Of a DNA stretch of 64,000 nt, positions 27,718-36,635 are shown piece after piece. The first letter of the stretch is position 1, and the number at the start of each line of letters is the position of its first letter. The DNA is taken from assembly GCF_009687865.1 (NCBI RefSeq), contig NZ_BLAE01000044.1:32499-96498 (forward strand), in the 5' to 3' direction. A program made the position numbers and the translations under genes. The notes below the pieces were generated by a model. It did no database searches. It was given only the letters and a program-made list of their open reading frames with translations, and was not told where the DNA came from. This DNA is from Acrocarpospora macrocephala. GTDB lineage: Bacteria > Actinomycetota > Actinomycetes > Streptosporangiales > Streptosporangiaceae.

Positions 27718-28863
27718 ATGGGCGACCACGTCCTCGGCGTCGTGATGAACGGCGTCACCGGCCGGATGGGCTATCGCCAGCATCTGGTCAGGTCCGTGCT
27801 GGCGATCAACGAGCAGGGCGGGGTCACCCTGCCCGACGGCGGCCGGATCATGCTCCGGCCGGTGCTGGTCGGGCGGAACTCCGCCAAACTCGCGGAGCTG
27901 GCCGACCGGCACGGCATCGCCGAGCACACCACCGACCTGGACGCGGCGCTGGCCGACCCGGCGAACACGATCTACTTCGACGCGCAGGTCACCCAGGCGC
28001 GGGTGCCGGCGACGCTGCGGGCGATCGCGGCCGGCAAACACGTCTACACCGAGAAGCCGACGGCCGAGTCCGTGCCGGAGGCGCTGCGGCTGGCCCAGGC
28101 CGCCGAGGACGCGGGCCTGAAGAACGGCGTGGTCCAGGACAAGCTCTTCCTGCCTGGCCTGCTCAAACTGAAGCGGCTGATCGACGGCGGATTCTTCGGG
28201 CAGATCCTGTCGGTGCGCGGCGAGTTCGGCTACTGGGTGTTCGAGGGCGACTGGCAGGCCGCGCAGCGTCCGTCGTGGAACTACCGGGCCGAGGACGGGG
28301 GCGGCATCGTGCTGGACATGTTCCCGCACTGGGCCTATGTGCTGGAGAACCTGTTCGGCCGGGTCGTGTCGGTGTACGCCCATGTGAGCATCCACATCCC
28401 GGAGCGGTGGGACGAGAGCGGCCGGCCGTACAAGGCGACCGCGGACGACGCCGCCTACGGGGTGTTCGAGCTGGCCGGGGGTGTGGTCGCGCAGATCAAC
28501 TCGTCCTGGGCCGTGCGGGTGAACCGGGACGAACTCGTGGAGTTCCAGGTGGACGGCACGCACGGCAGCGCGGTCGCCGGGCTGCGCGGCTGCCGGGTCC
28601 AGCACCGGAGCGCGACCCCGAAGCCGGTCTGGAATCCCGATGTTCCGGCCACGGCGCGCTTCCGGGATGGCTGGCAGGAAATGCCGGACAACGGCGAGTT
28701 CGACAACGGGTTCAAGGTGCAGTGGGAGCAGTTCGTCCGGCATGTCGTGGCCGGGACGCCGTTCCCCTACACGCTGCGATCCGGCGCGCGGGGCGTGCAG
28801 ATCGCCGAACTGGGGCTGCGCTCGCACGCCGAAGGCCGCCGCCTCCCGGTGGCCGAGCTGTGA
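27718..28863 (+). CDS. Gfo/Idh/MocA-family sugar dehydrogenase
   Basis: A 381-residue NAD(P)-dependent oxidoreductase with an N-terminal Rossmann domain (VVMNGVTGRMGYRQH replaces the classic GxGxxG with GVTGRMG) and the family EKP motif (HVYTEKPTAES). The C-terminal substrate domain contains GGGIVLDMFPHW. It probably oxidises a hydroxyl of a sugar or cyclitol. It heads a three-gene operon with the DUF993 and isomerase genes, coupled by GTGA and ATGA overlaps. AGGAGAT precedes the ATG, and a perfect LacI-type operator lies just upstream. Confidence 0.88.
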   Translation: MGDHVLGVVMNGVTGRMGYRQHLVRSVLAINEQGGVTLPDGGRIMLRPVLVGRNSAKLAELADRHGIAEHTTDLDAALADPANTIYFDAQVTQARVPATLRAIAAGKHVYTEKPTAESVPEALRLAQAAEDAGLKNGVVQDKLFLPGLLKLKRLIDGGFFGQILSVRGEFGYWVFEGDWQAAQRPSWNYRAEDGGGIVLDMFPHWAYVLENLFGRVVSVYAHVSIHIPERWDESGRPYKATADDAAYGVFELAGGVVAQINSSWAVRVNRDELVEFQVDGTHGSAVAGLRGCRVQHRSATPKPVWNPDVPATARFRDGWQEMPDNGEFDNGFKVQWEQFVRHVVAGTPFPYTLRSGARGVQIAELGLRSHAEGRRLPVAEL

Positions 28864-30209
28864 CCGCCTCGATCGACCTGCCGGGCGGAACCTACCGGCT
28901 CCGCGAGCCGGTCACCTGGCCGCATCCGCCGGGCCCCCCGGCCAACCGCGTCGTGTACGCCGCCGCCCACGTGGTCGCCGATCCGATGGGCGACAACACC
29001 CCCGGCTCCCCCGCCGCCGTCGACTGGGAGGCCACGCTCCACTTCCGGCGCCACCTGTGGTCGTACGGCCTGCGCGTGGCCGACGCCATGGACACCGCGC
29101 AACGCAACAACGGCCTGGACTGGGCGGCCACCCGCGAGTTGATCCGCCTCAGCGCGGCGGCGGCCCGCGAGCTCGGCGACCCCGCCGACCTGATCGCCTG
29201 CGGCGCGGGCACCGACCACGTCCCCGGCGCGCGCACCCCGCAGGCCATCGAGGCGGCCTACCAGGAGCAGATCACAACCGTCCAGGAGAGCGGCGCGACC
29301 GTCATCCTGATGGCCAGCCGCCAGCTGGCCGCGATAACGCACGCCCCGGAGGACTACCAGGCGGTCTACGGCAAGCTGCTGGCCGAGGTCGAACGCCCGG
29401 CCATCCTGCACTGGCTGGGCGAGGCGTTCGACCCCAACCTGGCGGGCTACTGGGGTTCCAGGAACATCGAAGCGGCCACCGCGTCCTTCCTCGAACTGAT
29501 CCACGCGAACGCCCCGAAAATCGACGGCGTGAAGGTCTCACTGCTGGACGAATCCCATGAGGTACGCCTCCGCGCGGCGCTACCCGAAGGCGTCCGGCTG
29601 TACACAGGGGACGACTTCAACTACCCATCCCTCATCAAATCCGGCTCACACGCCCTGCTCGGCATCTTCGACGCCATCGCCCCGGCAGCCGCGGCCGCCT
29701 TCCAGGCCCTGGACGCGGCCGAAGGACCCCATCCCCGGCGGCTTCCCACGGGGACAGCACCTCAGCCCGATGTCCTGGATCGGCCGCACCCCGGCGTAGT
29801 TCTTGGACCCGGCGACGATCCGGCGAGTGACGAGCTCGGGATCGAACCCCAGCCCGGCCCACCGGAGAAAGCCGGAGGAACAAGCACCCTCACCGATCCC
29901 GACATTTCCGAAATATCAGCATCGACGGCGGACCGGCTGGCGGATTACGACCGGATCCTGGCCCCCACGGTCGCCCTCTCCCGGAAGATCTTTGAAGCGC
30001 CGACATTTCACTACAAGACCGGGATTGTCTTTCTGGCCTGGCTCAACGGGCATCAGGATGCCTTCACGATGGTGAACGGAGCTCAGTCGGCGCGGTCGCT
30101 GAGCCACCTGGCCGAGGTGTTCCGTCTCGCCGACCAGGCTGGGCTGCTGGCCGATCCCGAGCTCGCGGTGTCGCGAATGCGGGCGTTCCTGGCGGTGCAC
30201 GGGCGATGA
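28860..30209 (+). CDS. DUF993 (aldolase-like) protein with a 70-codon internal insertion
   Basis: A 449-residue protein; DUF993 relatives are about 380. It has a dihydrodipicolinate-synthase-like barrel, with VVYAAAHVVADP, VADAMDTAQRNNGLDW and IDGVKVSLLDE. The segment AAAAFQALDA should run directly into DRLADYDRILAPTVALSR, but here 70 extra codons (29721-29930) intervene; they are Pro/Gly/Asp-rich and unlike the rest. The reading frame is kept on both sides and the C-terminus (YKTGIVFLAWLNGHQ) is normal. The reaction is unknown, probably retro-aldol or dehydration in the sugar pathway of this operon. GTG start overlaps the previous stop. Confidence 0.8.
   Translation: MTASIDLPGGTYRLREPVTWPHPPGPPANRVVYAAAHVVADPMGDNTPGSPAAVDWEATLHFRRHLWSYGLRVADAMDTAQRNNGLDWAATRELIRLSAAAARELGDPADLIACGAGTDHVPGARTPQAIEAAYQEQITTVQESGATVILMASRQLAAITHAPEDYQAVYGKLLAEVERPAILHWLGEAFDPNLAGYWGSRNIEAATASFLELIHANAPKIDGVKVSLLDESHEVRLRAALPEGVRLYTGDDFNYPSLIKSGSHALLGIFDAIAPAAAAAFQALDAAEGPHPRRLPTGTAPQPDVLDRPHPGVVLGPGDDPASDELGIEPQPGPPEKAGGTSTLTDPDISEISASTADRLADYDRILAPTVALSRKIFEAPTFHYKTGIVFLAWLNGHQDAFTMVNGAQSARSLSHLAEVFRLADQAGLLADPELAVSRMRAFLAVHGR
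29721..29930. other. In-frame 210-bp insertion in the DUF993 gene
   Basis: Starts after the codons for QALDAA and ends before DRLADYD. The reverse strand across it is also open and protein-like (GFDPELVTRRIVAGSKNYAG, then VRPIQDIGLR), so it may be a fragment of a foreign gene captured antisense. No terminal repeats or target duplication are obvious. Confidence 0.6.
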
Positions 30210-31048
30210 GAAGGTTCTCGCTGAACCAGTGGACGACCAAACGCTGGACGGTCGCCGAAGCTGTGGACGGGTGCGTGCGGCACGGGGTCGAGGCGATCGG
30301 CCTGTGGCGGCAGGACGTCGCCGCGCAGGGCTTGGACGAAACGGTCAAGCTCGTGCGGGCCGCTGGGCTGCGGGTGTCCTCGCTCTGCCGTGGCGGGTTT
30401 CTGACCGGGCCGGACCCGCTGGCGAACAACCGGAAAGCCATCGACGAGGCCGCGGCGCTGGGGGCGTCCTGCCTGGTCATGGTGGTGGGCGGGCTGCCGG
30501 GCGTCGTGCCGGGCGAGCCGTTGGGCGCGTTCTCGCGGGATCTGGCGGGCGCGCGGGCGCGGGTGGCGGAAGGGCTTGAGGCGCTCGCGCCGTACGCGGC
30601 GGAGCGGGGGGTGCGGCTGGCGCTGGAACCCCTGCATCCGATGTATTGCGCCGACCGGGCCGTATTGTCCACGCTCGGCCAGGCGATCGACTTCGCGGAG
30701 CCGTACCCGCCCGAGGTGGTGGGCGTGGTCGTGGACAGCTTTCACCTCTGGTGGGATCCGGACGTGCTCCCCCAGATCGCCCGCGCGGGAAGCCGGATCG
30801 CGAGCTACCAGGTCTGTGACTTCCTGGTCCCGCTCCCAGCTGACGTGCTCCTGGGCCGGGGCATGATGGGCGACGGCGTGATCGACTTCGCGCCGCTCAC
30901 CCGGGCCGTGGCCGAGGCCGGGTACGACGGCGACGTCGAGGTGGAGATCTTCAACGCGGACCTCTGGGCAGCCGACCCCGAGACCGTGCTGACCACCGCA
31001 CGTCACCGCTACGCGCAGCTGATCGCGCCGGATCTCCAGGAGGTTTGA
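30206..31048 (+). CDS. Sugar phosphate isomerase/epimerase family protein
   Basis: A 280-residue AP-endonuclease-2-like TIM barrel. Metal ligands are suggested by LALEPLHPMY (Glu), VVVDSFHLWWDP (Asp, His) and VEVEIFNADLW (Glu). Family members isomerise or epimerise sugars or cyclitol intermediates. It is the last gene of the dehydrogenase/DUF993 operon, joined by an ATGA overlap. A second, only distantly similar member of the same fold is encoded at 34685-35455. Confidence 0.85.
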   Translation: MRRFSLNQWTTKRWTVAEAVDGCVRHGVEAIGLWRQDVAAQGLDETVKLVRAAGLRVSSLCRGGFLTGPDPLANNRKAIDEAAALGASCLVMVVGGLPGVVPGEPLGAFSRDLAGARARVAEGLEALAPYAAERGVRLALEPLHPMYCADRAVLSTLGQAIDFAEPYPPEVVGVVVDSFHLWWDPDVLPQIARAGSRIASYQVCDFLVPLPADVLLGRGMMGDGVIDFAPLTRAVAEAGYDGDVEVEIFNADLWAADPETVLTTARHRYAQLIAPDLQEV

Positions 31049-31272
31049 GCGCTCTCCCGGTTCGGGCCCGAAAGCCCGCCACCCCACGTGGGACCTGAGC
31101 GCTATATCCCCAAAGAAGCACAGAGACCATTCTGTTACGGAAAAATCCCGAAACGACCAGAATGACGGCTTGACGAAGATCTTCCGCCTGGCCAAGACTG
31201 CCTTGGACTTGCGTGCTTTTCCGCCAGGCTGACCCCCTACCTGGCGGGCCACGCCAGATGGAGGAAACCCAG

Positions 31273-33711
31273 ATGAGGAGCTCCCCCAACGGCAGCAAGG
31301 CCCGTCGCCTCGCAGCCGTGCTCTTTCTCCCCTTAGCGATGATTTTGAGTCCGCTTCCGGCCCTCGCCGATCCGTCCCCTCCGGTCAGCGAGGTCGTCCC
31401 CGACCGCCAGCCCTCCACCGCGCAGGACGGCGTCGCCCTGATCCGGATCATCGTCCCGGACCAGGCGAGCGTGGACCGGCTGAACGACATGGGTGTCGAC
31501 CTGGCCGAATACAAGAAATCCAGCGATGAGGGCATCGAGGTGCACGCCGTCCTCAGCCCCCAGGAAGCCCAGGACCTCCGGGACCAGGGCTTCGATCTGC
31601 GCGGCGTCATCTCCGACCAGAGCGACTTCGCCGCCAACCAGGCCGAGCGGAGCCGGGCCCTGGCGTCGGCGGACGCGGCGGAGGCGGCGACCGACACGCT
31701 CACGGTGCTGCGGTCCGAATGGTTCACCAGCCTCGACGGCCGGCGCTTCCTGTCGGTGGAGGTGAAGTCGAGCGCGACCGACTCGCAGACGGTGCTCACC
31801 GCCACCTGGGACAGCGGCCCCGGCACCGCCCCCGACTCGGGCGGCACGGCGACGATGTCCCGCTTCACCGACGCCGGGCAGTACATGTACCACCGGTTCA
31901 ACTCGCCGCTCGCGGTCACCGAAGCCCCCACCAAGGTCACGGTGACCAGCAACCGCGGCGGTTCGGTGACGGTGAACGTGAACAAGTGGCTGGGTGAGCC
32001 GCGCAAGGCGCCGAGCCGGCACTACATCTCCGACTTCGTCGACCACTACATGGACCCGACCGAGCTGACCGAGCGGATCGTCGCCCTGGCCAAGGAGTTC
32101 CCGAAGTACGCGGAGATCATCGACCTGCCGAACAAGACCAACGGCTACCGCCGCGCCGCCCAGGGGCAGTTCGGCACGGTCGCCGCGAGCACCTTCTACG
32201 TGAGCTCCAAGACCTTCGGCAGCGAGGGCGGCAACGACATCAGCGTGGCGCTGGTCAACCCGAACGCCGCCTCCTCGCCGCTGTCAGTTGCGGTCACCGG
32301 GAAGGACATCGTGGTCACCCTGGCCACGGACGCGGCGGGCGCGCTCAGCAGCACGGCCAAGCAGGTGGTGGACGCCGTCAACGCCAACGCGGCGGCCTCG
32401 GCCCTGGTGTCGGCGAACACCTACCGGACCAACACGGGCGCGGGCCTGGTGGCCGCGGCTCCCGCGACGAGGCTGACCGACAACCTCAAGGCGCCGGCGA
32501 GCGTGAAGCGCGAACCGTTCCAGACGAAGGCGCTGCGCATCGGCAAGACGCGGGACGGCTCGAAGGTCGGGGTGTTCCTGTACTGCCAGGAGCACGCCCG
32601 CGAATGGGTCACCCCGCTGACCTGCCTGGAGACCGCGGAGCGGCTGCTGCGCAACTACTCGCGCGACCACCGCGAGGTGGTCGACGACCTCGACATCTTC
32701 ATCCTGCCGACGGCCAACCCCGACGGCGCGCACTACTCGATGTACGACTTCAACATGCAGCGCCGCAACATGACCAACCACTGCCCGGCCACCACGGGCG
32801 ACCCGGCGGCGCGCAACTCCTGGGGCGTGGACCTCAACCGCAACTTCTCCGTCGGCTCGATCTTCGACGGGTACAGCGGCGCCTCGACGAGCTGCACCAG
32901 CGACACCTTCGCCGGGCCGGCCGAGCTGTCGGAGCCGGAGGCGCGCAACGAGGTGTGGCTCACCCAGCAGTTCCCCAACATCAAGTTCGCGATGAACACC
33001 CACTCCTACGGCGGCTACTTCATGTGGCCTCCGGGGGCGTACAAGTCGGCCGGGCGCGAGCTGCTGCCGCGGGTGGACTTCGGCACGGAGAACTACTTCT
33101 GGGAGGCCTCCAGCCACATCCTGTCCGCCGTACAGGCTCACCGCAGCACGGCGATCTGGCCCGGCCGCACCGGCCCGGTGCCCGACGTGCTGTACTCGGC
33201 GGCCGGCAACAGCGCCGACGAGCACTGGTTCAACCGCGGCATCATCGGCTGGGACTTCGAGGTCGGCGCCGACCTCTACGACCCGGCCACCGGCCGCTTC
33301 CAGGCGGTCGGCTTCCAGCCGCCCTTCAGCGAGGGTCACGAGGAGGCGATGGAGTTCGCCAACGGCCAGATCGCCATTCTGGAGGTCGCCCGCGCGTTCT
33401 CCCAGGACCGCCGGCGTCCTGACTCGAAGCTGAGGATCACCGGCGGGACCGGCACCTCCACCTCGTTCACCTTCCTCACCAACGAACCCGCCAACGTCTA
33501 CTACACGCTGGACGGGAGCCGGCCGACGCTGAACTCGCCCAAGCTGACGGCGGCGGGCATGCGTGAGGGAGCCGGGCAGATCACGGTCAACCAGACCGTC
33601 GAGGTGCGCTTCTTCGCGGTGGACATCGCCGGCAACGTCGAGAACAACTACCAGCCCGACGGCAACGGCAACAACTACAACGACAAGAGGGTGAAGGTCG
33701 GCAGCAGCTGA
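31273..33711 (+). CDS. Secreted M14 zinc carboxypeptidase
   Basis: An 812-residue exported peptidase. The signal peptide ends near ALPALA-D (residue 32). Zinc ligands are His441 and Glu444 in QEHAREW and His577 in NTHSYGGYF; the catalytic glutamate is Glu663 in WDFEVGAD. GVDLNRNF is the conserved Asn-Arg pair. Two additions are notable: about 125 residues inserted between NKTNGYRR and ALRIGKTR, in the peptidase domain, and a C-terminal chitobiase-like beta domain (YYTLDGSRPTLNSP) near 720-800 that may bind polysaccharide. It should trim C-terminal residues of extracellular peptides. GGAGGAAA precedes the ATG at 31273. A strong hairpin follows. Confidence 0.9.
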   Translation: MRSSPNGSKARRLAAVLFLPLAMILSPLPALADPSPPVSEVVPDRQPSTAQDGVALIRIIVPDQASVDRLNDMGVDLAEYKKSSDEGIEVHAVLSPQEAQDLRDQGFDLRGVISDQSDFAANQAERSRALASADAAEAATDTLTVLRSEWFTSLDGRRFLSVEVKSSATDSQTVLTATWDSGPGTAPDSGGTATMSRFTDAGQYMYHRFNSPLAVTEAPTKVTVTSNRGGSVTVNVNKWLGEPRKAPSRHYISDFVDHYMDPTELTERIVALAKEFPKYAEIIDLPNKTNGYRRAAQGQFGTVAASTFYVSSKTFGSEGGNDISVALVNPNAASSPLSVAVTGKDIVVTLATDAAGALSSTAKQVVDAVNANAAASALVSANTYRTNTGAGLVAAAPATRLTDNLKAPASVKREPFQTKALRIGKTRDGSKVGVFLYCQEHAREWVTPLTCLETAERLLRNYSRDHREVVDDLDIFILPTANPDGAHYSMYDFNMQRRNMTNHCPATTGDPAARNSWGVDLNRNFSVGSIFDGYSGASTSCTSDTFAGPAELSEPEARNEVWLTQQFPNIKFAMNTHSYGGYFMWPPGAYKSAGRELLPRVDFGTENYFWEASSHILSAVQAHRSTAIWPGRTGPVPDVLYSAAGNSADEHWFNRGIIGWDFEVGADLYDPATGRFQAVGFQPPFSEGHEEAMEFANGQIAILEVARAFSQDRRRPDSKLRITGGTGTSTSFTFLTNEPANVYYTLDGSRPTLNSPKLTAAGMREGAGQITVNQTVEVRFFAVDIAGNVENNYQPDGNGNNYNDKRVKVGSS

Positions 33712-33724
33712 TCAGCCCGAGAGC

Positions 33725-33756
33725 GGGTGGCCGCCGGTCTCTTCCGGCGGCCACCC
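33725..33756 (+). terminator. Hairpin terminator after the carboxypeptidase
   Basis: A perfect 13-bp stem, GGGTGGCCGCCGG with its complement, around a TCTCTT loop, between convergent genes. A TTATTTG stretch follows on the plus strand. Confidence 0.78.
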
Positions 33757-33763
33757 GTACGGC

Positions 33764-34654
33764 TTATTTGCGGGCCAGGTCGAGCCCGGCCGCTTGCGCC
33801 TGGACGGCGAGCAGCGACAGGAAGTCCTCCTCACCGTGGCCCTGCGCGATGGCCGCCACCAGCAGCGTGCGGACCATCGCGACGAGCGGCAGCGGCACCT
33901 GACCGGCCGTCGCCTCGCCCAGGCCGAGGTCGACGTCCTTGAGCAGCAACCGGGTCGTGAACGTGGGCGTCAGGTCCAGCCGGCGGATGGCGTCGGTCTT
34001 GTAGCGGGTGAAGGCCGAGCCGAGCACGCTCTCGTTGAGGAAGTCCAGCAGCAGCCCGCGGTCGACGCCGAGCCCCTCGCAGAGCACGACGACCTCGGCG
34101 AGCCCCTGGGTCATCACGGCGAGCAGCAGGTTGTGGCAGATCTTCAACAGCCGGGCCTCGTCGGCCGCGCCGACGTAGGTGGCCGTGCGCGCGATCGTTT
34201 CCAGCACGCCCCGAGCCTGCTCGTACGCCTCCCGCGAGCCCGAGCACACGAACGACGCGTCCCCCGCCTCGACCACCGACGGATTGCCGCTGACCGGCGC
34301 GGACAGGAACGGCACCCCCGCCTCGGCCGCCGCCTCCCGCACCCGGCGCGAGGACTCCATCGACACCGTGGAGGTGTCGACCAGCACGGACGGGCGAGCG
34401 GCCAGCAGCCGCCCGATCACGACCTCCTCCAGCGCGGCGGGCGTCGCCAGACTGGTCACGGTCACCGGGCAGGCGACCGTCTCCGCCGGCTCGGCGGCGA
34501 CCCGCGCGCCCGCCGCCCGGAGCGGCTCGGCCTTCTCCGGCGTACGGTTCCACACCGTCACCGGGTAACCGGCCGACAGCAGCCGCCCGACCATGGCGGC
34601 CCCCATCCGCCCGACCCCGACCCAACCGACCTCGATCTTCTTGCTCTCACTCAT
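33764..34654 (-). CDS. NAD(P)-dependent beta-hydroxyacid dehydrogenase (HIBADH family)
   Basis: A 296-residue enzyme. The Rossmann motif VGWVGVGRMGAAMVGRL is at the N-terminus, the substrate-binding SAPVSGNP motif near residue 118, and the catalytic lysine in EARLLKICHNLL. The C-terminal helical domain matches 3-hydroxyisobutyrate and tartronate semialdehyde reductases. It follows the isomerase gene by 30 bp and the LacI regulator in one minus-strand operon, so is likely to act on a sugar-acid intermediate. Confidence 0.87.
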   Translation of the reverse strand: MSESKKIEVGWVGVGRMGAAMVGRLLSAGYPVTVWNRTPEKAEPLRAAGARVAAEPAETVACPVTVTSLATPAALEEVVIGRLLAARPSVLVDTSTVSMESSRRVREAAAEAGVPFLSAPVSGNPSVVEAGDASFVCSGSREAYEQARGVLETIARTATYVGAADEARLLKICHNLLLAVMTQGLAEVVVLCEGLGVDRGLLLDFLNESVLGSAFTRYKTDAIRRLDLTPTFTTRLLLKDVDLGLGEATAGQVPLPLVAMVRTLLVAAIAQGHGEEDFLSLLAVQAQAAGLDLARK

Positions 34655-34684
34655 GCGGAGCCCCCTCCCCGTAGAGCTCCGAGG

Positions 34685-35455
34685 CTATCTCGACGCGTAA
34701 CGGGAGACCCAGGCACGCGCCCCCGGCAGAACGTGCTCCACCGGTTCGACGTCCGGATACCAGGTCCGCTCCCATTCGAGCGAAACCCACCCCTCGAACC
34801 CCCGCAACAACTCCCCACAGTCCTCAAGAGGCACAGAACCGCTCCCCATCGGACGTGGCGTCGTGTCCTGGGCGGAAACGGCGTCCTTGATCTGTACGTA
34901 CGACAGGTGGCCGCTCAGCGCCTCGTACGTGCGCGCGGGGGTTTCGCCATGCCGCCAGGGATGCAGCACGTCCCAGATGGCGCCGGTGACCTCGGGCAGG
35001 TCCACGAAGTCCAGCAACCGCCCGACCGCCGCCCCCGTCGGCAGCGCGTCATGCGTCTCCACGAACACGCGGACCCCGCGCTCCCGGCAGAGCTCCGCGA
35101 CGGCGCACACCCGCCGCCGGGCGGCTTCGAGGTCATCACCCCCGGGAAACACCCGCACCCCGGACGCGCCGAGATCGGCGGCAAGTTCCAGGTCGGCCTG
35201 CAATCCGGCGACCACCCCGTCGTCTGGCCCAGATGCCGAAATCCTGATATATCCGGCGAGAGCCGCGACAGCCAGCCCTCGCCGGAGAATCGCCTCCCGC
35301 ACCGCCACCCGCTCGGCCGCCCCGAGCCCGGCATGCACCCCCGTATCCGGATGCAGCCGAAGCTCCAGCCCGTCACACCCGAACCGCACCGCCGTCTCGA
35401 TCGCCGACGCGACGCCCTCCCCCGGCATGCCCAGCGTGCTGACCGCCAGCCTCAT
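34685..35455 (-). CDS. Sugar phosphate isomerase/epimerase family protein (second)
   Basis: A 256-residue TIM barrel starting RLAVSTLGMPGEG. Likely metal ligands lie in VRVFVETHDAL, TGAIWDVLHPWR, YVQIKDAV and WVSLEWERTW. It belongs to the same AP-endonuclease-like family as the gene at 30206 but is only distantly similar. The position between the LacI regulator (37 bp upstream) and the dehydrogenase suggests one catabolic operon. Confidence 0.85.
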   Translation of the reverse strand: MRLAVSTLGMPGEGVASAIETAVRFGCDGLELRLHPDTGVHAGLGAAERVAVREAILRRGLAVAALAGYIRISASGPDDGVVAGLQADLELAADLGASGVRVFPGGDDLEAARRRVCAVAELCRERGVRVFVETHDALPTGAAVGRLLDFVDLPEVTGAIWDVLHPWRHGETPARTYEALSGHLSYVQIKDAVSAQDTTPRPMGSGSVPLEDCGELLRGFEGWVSLEWERTWYPDVEPVEHVLPGARAWVSRYASR

Positions 35456-35492
35456 GGGAACGAGAAACCCAGAGCCGCCCAGATCACGGCAT

Positions 35493-36485
35493 TCATATCG
35501 CCCGCACGCTCTCCCGCAACACGACCTCGCCCTCCATCGCCACCACCTGCGGTACGTCCTCCCCCGCCAGGGCCAGCTCCACCGCGAGGGAGCCCATCGC
35601 GGCGAGCGGCAGCCGTACCGTCGACAGCGCGGGAACGTGATCGCGCAGCGTCGGAATGTCGTCGAAGCCCGCCACGGACACGTCCTCGGGCACCCGTACC
35701 CCCCGTTCCCTGAAGGCCGCGAGCGCGCCCACCGCCATCACGTCGTTCACCGCGAACACGCAGGTCACGTCCGGCCGCACCGAGGCCGCCGCGGCGTGGC
35801 CGCCGTCCCGGTCGAAGCGGCCGTACACGATCTGGGGTTCGGGCAGGCCGCGCTCGGCGAGGGCGGCCTGGAATCCGGCGCGGCGATCGGCGGCGGTGAT
35901 CAGGTGCGGCGGCCCGGCCAGCACCGCGAAGCGGGTGTGGCCGAGATCGGCGAGCGCCCCGGCCAGCCGCGCCGCGCCCGCGTGGTTGCCGGGCGCGACC
36001 GTGTCCACGCCGAGCAGGTCCTGCCCGACGCAGGCCGCCCGCCCGCCCTGCGCCCGGTATCGATCGAGTTCGGCCTTGAGCCGCGCGGTCACCACCGGAT
36101 CCGCCACCCGGGACCCCGCAATCAGCACGGCCTTGGCCCGCTGCGCGTTGAGCGTCGCCACGTAGGCGATCTCCCGTTCCGGATCCCGGCGCGTGGTGCC
36201 CACCATGACCACGTGCCCTTCGGCGTCCGCCGCCCGCATCGCCCCGTCCGCGATCGCGGCGAAATACGGATCGACGAGATCGTGCACCACCAGGCCGATG
36301 ACGTTGCTGGCCCCTCTGGCCAGCGTCTGCGCCGCCACGTTGGTGCGGTATCCGAGCTCGGCCGCCGCCTTCTCCACCCGCGTGCGCATGGCCGCCCCGA
36401 CCTGCCGGGTGCTGCCGTTGAGCACCCGCGAGGCGGTCGCCAGCGACACGCCGGCCTGCCTCGCCACGTCCTCCAGAGTGACCAC
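35493..36485 (-). CDS. LacI-family transcriptional regulator
   Basis: A 330-residue repressor. The helix-turn-helix is VTLEDVARQAGVSLATASRVLNG at the N-terminus, followed by a hinge helix (TNVAAQTLARGASNVIGLV) and a periplasmic-binding-like effector domain. The GTG at 36485 is chosen because GGAGGG precedes it. A near-palindrome lies 12 bp upstream of its start and matches two sites between the glucosidase and the dehydrogenase operon 9 kb away, implying autoregulation and control of both. The effector is unknown. Confidence 0.9.
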   Translation of the reverse strand: MVTLEDVARQAGVSLATASRVLNGSTRQVGAAMRTRVEKAAAELGYRTNVAAQTLARGASNVIGLVVHDLVDPYFAAIADGAMRAADAEGHVVMVGTTRRDPEREIAYVATLNAQRAKAVLIAGSRVADPVVTARLKAELDRYRAQGGRAACVGQDLLGVDTVAPGNHAGAARLAGALADLGHTRFAVLAGPPHLITAADRRAGFQAALAERGLPEPQIVYGRFDRDGGHAAAASVRPDVTCVFAVNDVMAVGALAAFRERGVRVPEDVSVAGFDDIPTLRDHVPALSTVRLPLAAMGSLAVELALAGEDVPQVVAMEGEVVLRESVRAI

Positions 36486-36497
36486 ACGACCCTCCAC

Positions 36498-36511
36498 GGA
36501 AAGCGATTTCC
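36498..36511. promoter_or_regulatory. LacI-family operator, site 3 (autoregulatory)
   Basis: GGAAAGCGATTTCC, differing from the perfect palindrome at 27679 by one base. It lies immediately upstream of the regulator gene, within the gap to the divergent LysE gene. Confidence 0.72.
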
Positions 36512-36635
36512 AAGTATGCCAGGCGACCTGGACGGCCCGCGAAACGTACATGGGCGTGCTGCGGATTCGCGCCCGCCGGGAGGTGTTCGCCTTCTGACCC
36601 GCGCTAACCTCCGGGATGGACAAAACGGAGGTTAA

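Noticed and set aside
29721..29930. Intein or IS110 transposase fragment as the source of the DUF993 insert
   Set aside because: Only a faint similarity on the reverse strand (KNYAG..PI) and no splicing residues at the borders, so no identity was assigned.
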